A stretch of 64,000 nt of DNA from Blastopirellula marina (GTDB lineage Bacteria; Planctomycetota; Planctomycetia; Pirellulales; Pirellulaceae). Positions 33,139 to 42,438 of the stretch are shown piece after piece (position 1 is the stretch's first letter; the number at the start of each line of letters is the position of its first letter). Position numbers and translations under genes: made by a program. The stretch spans positions 186,001-250,000 of the forward strand of contig NZ_PUIA01000094.1 in NCBI RefSeq assembly GCF_002967715.1, given 5' to 3'. The notes under the pieces were generated by a model. The model ran no database searches. It saw only the letters and a list, made by a program, of their open reading frames with translations, and was not told where the DNA came from.

Positions 33139-36100
33139 CTACTTCTCGATGTCCTTGATCCCGATCTTCATCTCATCCGAGTTACCGACCAGTTCCGGTG
33201 CGTACATGGCCTGGGCCACCGCTGGCAAGGCGCTGAACTTACCAGGGATCTCGGCCCGCAAGCGGTAGGTCAACGTGTGTTTGCCACGCGGCAACTGACG
33301 CACGAAGAAGGTTACCTTCTCGTCCCGCAGTTCCATGTAGGCACCCAGCGAGTTGCCGTTGTAGCCGCTTTGCAGGTCGACCGGCTCGAAGCCAGCGGCC
33401 TTCTTGTCCTCGAACATCAAGTACTCGTAGTCGTTCTTGCTTTCGATCACCAGGTCGATTTCGACCAGATCGCCACTGGTAATCTCAGACTCGTTCTCAA
33501 GCAAGGTGCGTTTGTACTTCACGACCTTCTCTTTCAAAGCTTGACCGCGTGCTCCGACCGCTTTGGCCGTCGCGTCTTCATCACGATCCAAACGGTAGAA
33601 GCGTCGTTCGACCTTCACCTCCAGACCTGCCTTGGTGATGAAGTCTTCCAGCGTGAAGTTGGTCAGGTAGGCACTGTAGTACACCGGACCTTCTCCCTTG
33701 CGGCGAACTTCGACCTTATGCTGGCCGTCGGTGATTTGCATACCGGTGAGTTCGACCGTATTGTCCACCGTGAAGAGGTTCTTCTTGGTGAACTCGGTTT
33801 CGGCCTTTTTCTCACCGTCGATGAAAATCTCGACGGTCATCTCAGGGTTCAGTTCATCGGTGGCCCGCAGGTAGTCGGCCATCGCTTCGACGCACAGCGC
33901 CGTATCACGAGTCGACTTCCAGTAGGTGGCGTGCTTGCGGTTATTCAGCAGGTACTTCACCAGACGGCGGGCTGTGACGTTGTCGGCATCGGTCGCGGCC
34001 AAAAGCTTCAAGTAGTAGGCATTGGCTTCGATCGCGTCGCCGTACCAGTACCACCAGGAACTATCCGCCGGCATCTTCAGATAGGCCGTTTCGTTTTCCT
34101 GATCGGTCACCAGGTACTGATCGAGATTGCGGCGAAGCATGGCGAGCTTCTCGGCATCTCCTACTTGATGCAGGGCCAAGGCGAACAACGCTTTACCGTA
34201 CACCGAAAGATTCGTTCGGTCGCGGTAGAGGAAACCTCGCATGGCGTTGTTATCGTGACCTTGTTCCGCGAGAACCGCGAAGATCACCGCATCGAGGTTA
34301 TCCGCTTTCAGCTTCCATGGGTTTTTCTTTTCGTCGGCGTTTTGCAGCTTTTGAACTTCCTGGTTCTGGTAGTTGATCAGCCACTGCTTGCCACGCTCGA
34401 TCACGTCTGGCACGACTGCCGCGCCGTTTCGTTCGGCAATGATCAGCCCCCGTACGACCACTGCGGTCGTGTGGGGATAGCTGTGCTCGTGATAGCCAGA
34501 GAACCAGCCCCAACCGCCGTCCGAGTTTTGCATCTCGGTCAGCCGCTGAACGCCGCTCTTAACCATCTTTTCGAGTTCCGCGTCGTCGAAGACCGGATTC
34601 TTGAGCTTACCATCCCGAGCGGCATTCCACCGCTCGTTTCGCTCCTTCGGATCGCCGATTTCCTGAGCGTTAAGATTATTCTGATGCTCGGCAATCGACT
34701 TCAGATCGATTCCCATTTCGCCCAACACCTTGCGGGTAATCACCGTCGGCACAAAGCGGTTCAAGGTCTGTTCGGTGCAGCCGTAAGGGTAGTCAATCAG
34801 GTACGGCAACGCTTCGACCATCGCACCGGCCAGGCTTGGCGAGTAGCGAATGATCAAGCGAGAATCTTCCGGTCGGCGATCTTTCGGCACGCTGATGGTG
34901 ATGCCTTGCGAGTTCTGCTCCGGCTGCACGGTGCCTGCCCACGATTCGGTCTTGAGCATACCGTGCACGTAAACCGGGAAGCTTTGCTGCATGGCGTCTG
35001 ATTCTTCGTCGGTGAGCGCCTTCATGGTGATGGTCGCTTCCCCTTCCTGGGTCACTTTCACCGTCCAATCGACACGCACTTCACCACCAGCCGGAATGGT
35101 GACCTTCTGCGTCAGAGGCGTCTCACTCGACATCAATCCTGTGGGGATATCCAGCGAGACCACGGCCGACTTCTCGGACTTCAGATAGTTGTGAACATTC
35201 GCCGAGAGGACGACCTCGTCCTTCTGCACGAAGAAGCGTGGTGCCTGAAGGCGAACGATCAGATTCTTACGCGTGACTACTTCGCTCTCGGCGGAGGCAA
35301 CTTTGGTTCCTTGCCCCATCGCCCAAGTACGAATCTTCCAGGCAGTCAGGTTCTCAGGCAGATCCAGTTTGAATTCCGCCTCACCCTTTTCGTTCGTCTC
35401 GACACTGCCAATCCACAGAGCCGTGTCCGCAAAGTTCGATCGCACGGTCGGGTCCACCAAATTGGATTGGCCGGGGGCAGGTAGTACTCCCGATTTATCT
35501 TCCCCTTCCGCATCCATTACTAACAAATCTCCCGTGCGCATCGGAGCCGCAGCCGCCGCCATCGGCATGGCATCAGCCATAGCGTTCTTGGCCATCGCGC
35601 CTCGCATCATGGCGCGGCCTCCTCCAAATCCGCCAGCGGTACCTTCCATTGCCATGCCTTCGTTTCGGTCGGAAAACTCGTCCGCTACGCTGTTACCGAA
35701 CGCCCCCAGGTACTGCAGAGCCAACTGCCCCTTGGGGGTCAGGTTGTAGCTGTACAAGTTCAGGCTATGTTCGGTCTGCGGGTAATGGTGGCGACGCCAC
35801 TTCCAGAAGAACTCTTTGATGTCAGGTACATTCGACCCACCACTGATGTACTCGACCGACTTGTCGTACATGGTCAGCACCGTCGAGCCCACGAATGGTT
35901 CGCCGGTGTGGTCCGTCAGCTTCAGCTTGATTGTCCCCTTGCTGCCAGGCAGATACTCCTTGGCGTCGGTCTCGACCTGCAGGTCCAGCACGCGAGTTTC
36001 TGGCGGCACGACGATCTCCTTCGCTTCGTCATGCACCTGGGCATCGGCAATCGTCAGGGCTTCGACAAAGAAGTTCGGCATGTCCTTCTTGAGCACGGCA

Positions 36101-39100
36101 ATTTCATGCACGGTGCTTTTGCCAGTCAGATGAATCACCTTGGGTGGCAAGTAAACCCTGTTGGAGGGACGCACGAACAACAGCACCGTACTGCCGACTC
36201 GGTTCGTGTTGATTTGCAGCTTGACCGTATCGCCGGCCTGGTACTCCTTCTTGTCGGGAATCAGCTCCAGGTCGTTGAAGCGATACGCGGAACCGTCAAA
36301 GCCTTGGCCGCGAATGGTGAAGATATACCCACCTTCCTGCGTGTGGCCCGCCTCGTCGGTAACCTTGAGACTCAACCGATACTGTCCGGCAGCGGTGGCC
36401 TTCATGGTTTGGGAAACACTTCCCTCCCCTTTTATTTCGACGTCCCAAGACTGCACCTCGGTCTCGATCGGCTGCTTCTGATCGTCGTAGGTGATCTTCA
36501 GAAGCTTCAGCTCTCCCTTGCCGGCAACATCCCGAGCATCCAGTGTTTGGGCCAGGAAGTGAGCGTGAATGGTATCGCCAACATCGTAATAGCCGCGATC
36601 GACCCACGTATAAACCTTGAACGGATCGCGAGCGACCAGCACCTTGCCGGAACCGACGATCGTACGTCGCGATTGATCGCGAACTTCCGCCGTGATGGTG
36701 TACTGGTGGTCTTCGTTGCCGTGCAACGCTTTGGCCAGGGCCGTGTCGATTTCGACTTCCACGGTCCCGTCTTCGCCGATCTCGACTTCCTGCTCCAAAA
36801 CAAGTTCAGGAGGATTATGCGACCACCCAATCCAAAACGGAGCGGGGCGAATGCAACCTACCCACCGGTTGTAGCCAGGGTACCAGGCGTAGTCGTAAGC
36901 GAACCACCAATAACCATTCCCGAAGCACCAGTCCCAACGATCGGTCGGGTACCAGTGGCGGTTATATGGCGAACGCTCGACCTTGTACTTCACCGTGGCA
37001 TTGGTGACCGGCGAACCGAAGTAGTACTTCGCATTGATCTTGGCCGTGATCTTTTCACCCAGCTCAACCGGCTTTTCGGGGGCATCGACTGTCACTTCGA
37101 ATTCCGGCTTCTTGTATTCTTCAATCCGGAACTGAATGCCGCCGTGGTTGGTGTAAAGGTTGTACTGCCCCAGCTTCGCGTCAGAAGGGATCTCCCAGGT
37201 GCCGTCCATGCCGCCATACTCGTCGGCGGTAAACTGCTTGTTGAAGATCTCGTTCCCCTGCGGATCACGCAACTGAATGTTGAATGACTGACCGGCGAAC
37301 TGACTGACGTCGGCCTGATCGTACTGCGAACGGCGCGTCCAGAACTTGAACTTCACCGTTTGATTCGGTCGATACACAGGCCGATCGGTGATCCCGTAGC
37401 TGCGCACCTGGTTGTAGGTCGCATCGTGCTGGCGACCATACCAAATGTGCTGAAAGCCCATGAACGCGAACCGTCCCTTATCGCTGCGGGCCAAGACCAG
37501 CCATTGATACTCGTGCGTCAGCGGGTTGTCGGCCAGAATCACCTGGCCATCCGCATCGGTGAATTCAGCAAAGTTCTTGACCAGAACGTTGAAGCGATTC
37601 TGATTGCGAACCTGCTCGACCTTATAACCGAAGTACTCGACATTAGCCTTTTCGATCGGCTTACCACTGACCGCGTCGGCAACGTAGTAGTACTTTTTCT
37701 GGTCGAGTTGCTTGCTGACGATCACCGTATCGACTACCCAGACCACGACCTTGCAGACGTTGCCGTCCTTCATCTTGGCCGTCACCATGTAGGCCCCGGC
37801 ATTATTCAGCGGTGCGTGTACGTTGATGCGGCGATCCATGTGCCCAGGACGAGGGTCGAGCTTCTGGCCCCACTTGGCAACCTGGTTGCCAAGGTAAACG
37901 TCGCCACCAGATTCGAAGAGAATCTTTTCGCCGACTTGTTGAAACTGCATCTTCTGATAATCGAGACGACCCGGATTCGATTTCAGATACTTCTTAACAT
38001 CTGAAATCAACTGCTCGATCTTGATCGCGTGGGCGGTGAACTCAACTTCGCTTCCGTTACGGAACAGATACTGCAGCGTTGCTCCCTGGCCGGCCGCATT
38101 GACCTGCCCCCCTTGGAACTGCCCCAGGTTGCCCACAATCTGCTCGAGTCGCGACTTGCGATAATTGTTCGAACCGGGACCGACGTCCGCGATTGCATCC
38201 TTCCAAGTTTGCGCCGCTTTGGGATAGTGCCGACGATTCTCAAAGACCGACGCCAACTGATCGTAGGCAGACCCGCGCTGCGAGTCCTTGTCTTCGATTA
38301 AATCCTGCCAGATTTTGATGTGATTAAATTCGTCCGGCAGCATGAAACGCTTAATCCCCGTAGCCAACCGGGCAATCGTTTCGTTGTCTGCCAGCGTGTC
38401 CAGTTGCAGGAGATGAGGTGTTTCGTTGTCGTCTTCGTCATTGCGGGGAGCAAAGAACCACTGATACTGCTGCAGCGTTTGCACGCCAAACTGCGAATTA
38501 AGAAAGCTGGCCCATTGCAGCTTTACCTGGCCGGTTCGATTCGGATCGTACTCGGCAACCTGCTCCATGGCCCAGCGCATCCGCTCACCATCGTTCTTGG
38601 CGTCCTCCCACGATTTAGGAACGTGGTAGAAAATTGGATTCCCCTCTTCATCGACCGGAGCCCCTTGATTCGAGCCACCGTAGTTGTAGCTTTCGTCATA
38701 GTCCGGCAGCGTCGTGATGTCGGTCAGATATTGGAGTTGCCAAGCCGCGCGGCCATAGCCACCGCTGAGGAAGAAGCCCGACAATTGCTGAAAGAGGTTC
38801 GCCATGTCAGGCTCAGCATCTTTCGTCTGCGCGACTTTCATCGCTTCGACATACAACTGCAACGCACGCGTGCGATCTCGGTCGATACTATTCACGCGCC
38901 GTCCGCCGCCGCGCACTGGCCCGCGTTCAAACTTGTTGTCGTTGATCACGCCCCAATGGGTCAAAGTTTGATACTGTGCCGCAATTGCCGCCAGAACTCG
39001 CCACTGATCCTTTTGGGCCTCGGCAGTTTTCTCTAGAAACGCATCCACATCGGTATAGCGCGCCAATCGCTGCAGCGATTGAATCGGGACGTAGATTGTT

Positions 39101-39321
39101 CGAGCGATTTCTTTGGGATCTTGCGCAGGATCAACGAAAAGCTTCTCGGCCGCCTCATAGGCTTCCTTGTAATTTCCTTGCTGATAAAGCTTTTCCATTT
39201 GTTTCAAGTCAGTCGCCGATTCTTGGGCTGTCGAGGTGATAGATCCGATCCATACGGCCATCAGTGCCGCACAGCAGCAAACTATGGCTATAGGAACGGT
39301 GCGTTGCAGCGAAAAGTTCAT
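33139..39321 (-). CDS. Bacterial alpha-2-macroglobulin family protein
   Basis: The 2060-residue protein starts with a membrane or signal segment (IAIVCCCAALMAVWIGSI), then a TPR-like helical region to about residue 450. MG domains follow (for example YGITDRPVYRPNQTVKFKFW, typical of MG2/MG3). A Met/Ala/Gly-rich stretch at about residues 1215-1260 (GGFGGGRAMMRGAMAKNAMA) is positioned as a flexible bait or linker. SNFADTALWIGSVETNEKGE begins the conserved A2M block. The thioester motif YPYGCTEQTLNRF is intact at about residues 1511-1523. A terpenoid-cyclase-like TED and a receptor-like C-terminal domain complete it. It should trap attacking proteases covalently at the cell surface. No penicillin-binding protein 1C gene, its usual partner in proteobacteria, is adjacent. 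Confidence 0.93.
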   Translation of the reverse strand: MNFSLQRTVPIAIVCCCAALMAVWIGSITSTAQESATDLKQMEKLYQQGNYKEAYEAAEKLFVDPAQDPKEIARTIYVPIQSLQRLARYTDVDAFLEKTAEAQKDQWRVLAAIAAQYQTLTHWGVINDNKFERGPVRGGGRRVNSIDRDRTRALQLYVEAMKVAQTKDAEPDMANLFQQLSGFFLSGGYGRAAWQLQYLTDITTLPDYDESYNYGGSNQGAPVDEEGNPIFYHVPKSWEDAKNDGERMRWAMEQVAEYDPNRTGQVKLQWASFLNSQFGVQTLQQYQWFFAPRNDEDDNETPHLLQLDTLADNETIARLATGIKRFMLPDEFNHIKIWQDLIEDKDSQRGSAYDQLASVFENRRHYPKAAQTWKDAIADVGPGSNNYRKSRLEQIVGNLGQFQGGQVNAAGQGATLQYLFRNGSEVEFTAHAIKIEQLISDVKKYLKSNPGRLDYQKMQFQQVGEKILFESGGDVYLGNQVAKWGQKLDPRPGHMDRRINVHAPLNNAGAYMVTAKMKDGNVCKVVVWVVDTVIVSKQLDQKKYYYVADAVSGKPIEKANVEYFGYKVEQVRNQNRFNVLVKNFAEFTDADGQVILADNPLTHEYQWLVLARSDKGRFAFMGFQHIWYGRQHDATYNQVRSYGITDRPVYRPNQTVKFKFWTRRSQYDQADVSQFAGQSFNIQLRDPQGNEIFNKQFTADEYGGMDGTWEIPSDAKLGQYNLYTNHGGIQFRIEEYKKPEFEVTVDAPEKPVELGEKITAKINAKYYFGSPVTNATVKYKVERSPYNRHWYPTDRWDWCFGNGYWWFAYDYAWYPGYNRWVGCIRPAPFWIGWSHNPPELVLEQEVEIGEDGTVEVEIDTALAKALHGNEDHQYTITAEVRDQSRRTIVGSGKVLVARDPFKVYTWVDRGYYDVGDTIHAHFLAQTLDARDVAGKGELKLLKITYDDQKQPIETEVQSWDVEIKGEGSVSQTMKATAAGQYRLSLKVTDEAGHTQEGGYIFTIRGQGFDGSAYRFNDLELIPDKKEYQAGDTVKLQINTNRVGSTVLLFVRPSNRVYLPPKVIHLTGKSTVHEIAVLKKDMPNFFVEALTIADAQVHDEAKEIVVPPETRVLDLQVETDAKEYLPGSKGTIKLKLTDHTGEPFVGSTVLTMYDKSVEYISGGSNVPDIKEFFWKWRRHHYPQTEHSLNLYSYNLTPKGQLALQYLGAFGNSVADEFSDRNEGMAMEGTAGGFGGGRAMMRGAMAKNAMADAMPMAAAAAPMRTGDLLVMDAEGEDKSGVLPAPGQSNLVDPTVRSNFADTALWIGSVETNEKGEAEFKLDLPENLTAWKIRTWAMGQGTKVASAESEVVTRKNLIVRLQAPRFFVQKDEVVLSANVHNYLKSEKSAVVSLDIPTGLMSSETPLTQKVTIPAGGEVRVDWTVKVTQEGEATITMKALTDEESDAMQQSFPVYVHGMLKTESWAGTVQPEQNSQGITISVPKDRRPEDSRLIIRYSPSLAGAMVEALPYLIDYPYGCTEQTLNRFVPTVITRKVLGEMGIDLKSIAEHQNNLNAQEIGDPKERNERWNAARDGKLKNPVFDDAELEKMVKSGVQRLTEMQNSDGGWGWFSGYHEHSYPHTTAVVVRGLIIAERNGAAVVPDVIERGKQWLINYQNQEVQKLQNADEKKNPWKLKADNLDAVIFAVLAEQGHDNNAMRGFLYRDRTNLSVYGKALFALALHQVGDAEKLAMLRRNLDQYLVTDQENETAYLKMPADSSWWYWYGDAIEANAYYLKLLAATDADNVTARRLVKYLLNNRKHATYWKSTRDTALCVEAMADYLRATDELNPEMTVEIFIDGEKKAETEFTKKNLFTVDNTVELTGMQITDGQHKVEVRRKGEGPVYYSAYLTNFTLEDFITKAGLEVKVERRFYRLDRDEDATAKAVGARGQALKEKVVKYKRTLLENESEITSGDLVEIDLVIESKNDYEYLMFEDKKAAGFEPVDLQSGYNGNSLGAYMELRDEKVTFFVRQLPRGKHTLTYRLRAEIPGKFSALPAVAQAMYAPELVGNSDEMKIGIKDIEK

Positions 39322-39771
39322 GATCAGGTGCCCTCTCTGAGGTATCTCTGTTGCTGGGTTGGGTGTTGAGAAGCATATAGTCTTGCCCTGGTGTAGACGA
39401 TCTCAATCCAAGATGCGATTTCCGTAAAACGTGATTAGCGAGGAGATTTCTGTGATTGACATTTTATGAAGTTTTCTAGATTTCGCCCTTACAAAAATAT
39501 CGTTACCCAAATGTCCAAGATCTTGTCCGAGGACGCTAACATTGAGGAGAGAACATCTCTTTCCACGTGCTTCGAACTCGCTACAATTGGGGCAATTACC
39601 CCCCCAGGCAATGAATTATCCCCCCATCATTGTCGATATAACCGATTTACGAAACAAAATCGGTCGCTTCCTCGTCGTACTAGCAGAGGCGAAACCCGGT
39701 CCCGGCAGGGCAATTTGGTAAAACGGCAACTAGCCTTGAAATAAACATTACGTACTTGCGAGTTTCGAGGA
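39322..39771. other. Intergenic region upstream of the J-like protein gene
   Basis: This 450-base AT-rich region separates two divergent genes and should hold both promoters. A 92-codon plus frame at 39466-39744 has basic, low-complexity content and no family resemblance; it is not called. Nothing else is recognised. Confidence 0.45.
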
Positions 39772-42213
39772 ATGACTCAAGCTACCAATCCCTACCAAAT
39801 GTGGTTGGGTCTCAACGTCACTGGTCGACCCGATTGCTATACGCTGTTGGGGCTGCCCGTGTACGAGGCCGACACCGGCAAGATCATGGTTGCCGCGCAA
39901 AATGCCATGTCGCGCGCCTCGATTCCGATGGCCCCTGCCGACGAACCACTTCGCCACACTTTGCTCTCAGAAATCCAATTGGCACAGAACTGCCTGTTGG
40001 ATCCAGCTCAAAAGCAAGCTTACGACCAACAACTGCAGGCCTACTTCAGCGGTCAGATTGCGCCTGCCGCGGTCGCTCAGCCTGCGACGGCAGCGCCCGC
40101 TCAAGCCGCGGCCCCGACTGCACCTGCCGCGAATCCATCTTCCGATTCCAGCGGCGATATTTCGCTGAAAGCCAAGAAGACATCCGCCGCGACCTCGGCC
40201 AAAAGCCGCGCCAAGAACTCCGCTTTTGGCATGTACATGGGTGGCGTCGCGATTCTGCTGCTCGCCGCAGTCGCCGGTGGAGCGTATTTCGTCTTCACTG
40301 AACCCGCGGACGAGCCTATCGCTCAGGCAGATCCCCAGCCGGAAACCACCAGCCCAGAAGTTCCCGCCCAGCCAGAAGAAGAATCGACGTCAAACGGTGG
40401 AAAGTCCCCTCCAGGACCAAAATCGGGCAAGCGTCCCACTTCCAACGATCTGGCCAACTCGATCCCTGGCCTGGGGAACCCCGAAGACACCATGGCTGGC
40501 ATGCCGGCGATGAACAGCAAGCCGCCAGAACCCAAGGCCACCGCCGAGGATCAAGCCGAACTGAAAGCAGCCCTGGAAGCGGCCTGGATTGGAATCAGCG
40601 AGAAGGATTATGCCAAGTCCTCGATTGCTCTCGACCAGGTGCGTATGACTCCGAAAACGCCTGAAGGTAAAACCGATTTCGATCGCGTCGATCAGTTTGT
40701 CCAAGACTTGATGGCCTACAACAAAGCCCTCAACGACGGCACCGCGTCGCTGCGTGAAAACGAAGAACTGACCGTCGGAAGCACGACATTCACCATCAGC
40801 ACGCTCGATGACATGCGCGTTGTGGTTCGCTTTGCTGGTCAAAATAAAGGATACGAACGAGGCCAACTTCCCGAAGGCTTCCAGCGAGCCATCGCCCTGA
40901 GCCGCCTGAAAGGGGAAGACACCGTCAAGCAGCGCATCGAAGCTTCGCATCTGCTGCTCTCGCCGAAGGCCGACATCGAGTACATCCGCGAACTGTGGAC
41001 CCAATCAGGTGCCGATGGAAGTGCCTTGGCCGCGTTGGAAGCCGGCAAGAAGAAGTACCTCGCCGGCAGCATGGTCGCCGCGAATAGTCCTTCGAAACCA
41101 ACCGAAATGACTTCCACCCCGTCAGAAACGGAGACCACAACCCCTGAGCCGATGATGACCGCTCCGGCTGCCGCTTCGACGGCGAATGTCGATCAGCTGG
41201 CCGGTCTCATGAAGCAGGCACGTCAACAAGTCATCGACCGCAACGCTTCTGCGGCTCAACAGTTGCTCGCCCAGGCAGCGCCTCTGGTCACCTCGCCGAA
41301 GCATCAAGAGAAGTTCAACGACTTGAAGCAGTTAGCCGACTTGAATCAGCAGTTCTGGCAGGCCGTTTCATCGCGGCTTACCAAGCTGCCGGCAGACTCG
41401 GAACTCGACGTGAACGGTACCATGATTCGTGTTGTCGAGTCGGACGCTAATCGCCTGGTGATTCGCATGAACGGTGAAAACCGCCGCTACACGCTTGCCG
41501 ATATCCCGGCAGGGCTCGCCAAGTTCCTGGCTGAACAAGAACTCCCCACCCAGGCCGAGACTAAAAAGATCATCGGTGCGTTTCTCCTGGTCACTCCGGA
41601 CGGCGGGGCCGATCGCGCTCGTGAAGAATTCGCGACCGCGTTTCTACCAGATGAAGAAATCGACAAAATGGTTGCTGTTCTTACCGACCCCTATCAACTG
41701 GCAGACGACCTGATCGAGCAGGCCAACATTCCGACCGAAGCCGATATCTCGGCACCGGCGGCTGCCTTCCAGGAAAAATGGAACTCCCGAATTCAATCCG
41801 CTCAGCGGCTGGACGACCACGCTAAGATCGGCCAGGAAATGGCAGCCGCGGCCATGGCCATGCCCAATGGTTCTCCCCAGCAGTTCGCAGGCTTCCGCTA
41901 TGCCCTGGCCGAGTCGGCCCGCGGTGGTGACTTCGCAACTTGCTCGCAGATCATCCAAGACTGGCACACGCGTTTTGCGATCGATCAGGGGGAATGGCAC
42001 CTCAAAGCGATGCAGCTAGCAGCCGGTTCAAGTATGTCTTCCAAAGTTCACGCGGCGATCGCCCAGCACGCCATCAAGCACGTGCCGCTACTGATAGCAG
42101 ATGGCCAGACGAAAGCTGCTGGCGCGATGCTAAAACTAGCAGAAGAATCGGCAACCAAGGCACGCGACAAAGACTTGGTAGAAGCGGTAAAGCAGCTGAA
42201 CATGACTCCCTAG
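39772..42213 (+). CDS. Large single-pass membrane protein with a divergent J-like N-terminus
   Basis: The 813-residue protein begins NPYQMWLGLNVTGRPDCYTL and continues to LLSEIQLAQNCLLDPAQKQAYDQ, the layout of planctomycete proteins with a DnaJ-like fold; the HPD motif needed to stimulate Hsp70 is absent. Residues about 90-145 are Ala/Pro-rich. A transmembrane helix lies at about 158-180 (MYMGGVAILLLAAVAGGAYF), followed by an acidic Pro/Glu/Ser linker. The remaining ~560 residues contain two similar modules, each with a V-G/N-G-T-x-x-x-V-type strand (LTVGSTTFTIS; LDVNGTMIRVVESD) and an Arg-Glu helical stretch, suggesting an internal duplication. Function unknown. Confidence 0.82.
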   Translation: MTQATNPYQMWLGLNVTGRPDCYTLLGLPVYEADTGKIMVAAQNAMSRASIPMAPADEPLRHTLLSEIQLAQNCLLDPAQKQAYDQQLQAYFSGQIAPAAVAQPATAAPAQAAAPTAPAANPSSDSSGDISLKAKKTSAATSAKSRAKNSAFGMYMGGVAILLLAAVAGGAYFVFTEPADEPIAQADPQPETTSPEVPAQPEEESTSNGGKSPPGPKSGKRPTSNDLANSIPGLGNPEDTMAGMPAMNSKPPEPKATAEDQAELKAALEAAWIGISEKDYAKSSIALDQVRMTPKTPEGKTDFDRVDQFVQDLMAYNKALNDGTASLRENEELTVGSTTFTISTLDDMRVVVRFAGQNKGYERGQLPEGFQRAIALSRLKGEDTVKQRIEASHLLLSPKADIEYIRELWTQSGADGSALAALEAGKKKYLAGSMVAANSPSKPTEMTSTPSETETTTPEPMMTAPAAASTANVDQLAGLMKQARQQVIDRNASAAQQLLAQAAPLVTSPKHQEKFNDLKQLADLNQQFWQAVSSRLTKLPADSELDVNGTMIRVVESDANRLVIRMNGENRRYTLADIPAGLAKFLAEQELPTQAETKKIIGAFLLVTPDGGADRAREEFATAFLPDEEIDKMVAVLTDPYQLADDLIEQANIPTEADISAPAAAFQEKWNSRIQSAQRLDDHAKIGQEMAAAAMAMPNGSPQQFAGFRYALAESARGGDFATCSQIIQDWHTRFAIDQGEWHLKAMQLAAGSSMSSKVHAAIAQHAIKHVPLLIADGQTKAAGAMLKLAEESATKARDKDLVEAVKQLNMTP

Positions 42214-42438
42214 TTCGGCTCGGTCTGAAAGTCGAAATTCTTCAAGATTCGACGGCGGAACATGAAGCTTCACAATAAGCCTTTCCGATTATTCTAAAAG
42301 CCATAGGCACACTTAGTTAGCTAAGGCTTCCCCCCTCACTTTGCCGACCAGTGATATCAGGGGATGCAGTGCACGCACCCCAAGTTGTTCTGGCCACTGG
42401 ACGGCCAGCGCAAGGTCGATCACGGGAAGGATGCCCGA

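Noticed and set aside
33277-35001. 574-codon plus-strand open frame, and a 506-codon frame at 35767-37287
   Set aside because: Both are antisense to the alpha-2-macroglobulin gene, which carries intact family motifs throughout.
39466-39744. 92-codon plus-strand frame before the J-like gene
   Set aside because: No ribosome-binding site, basic low-complexity composition and no family resemblance.
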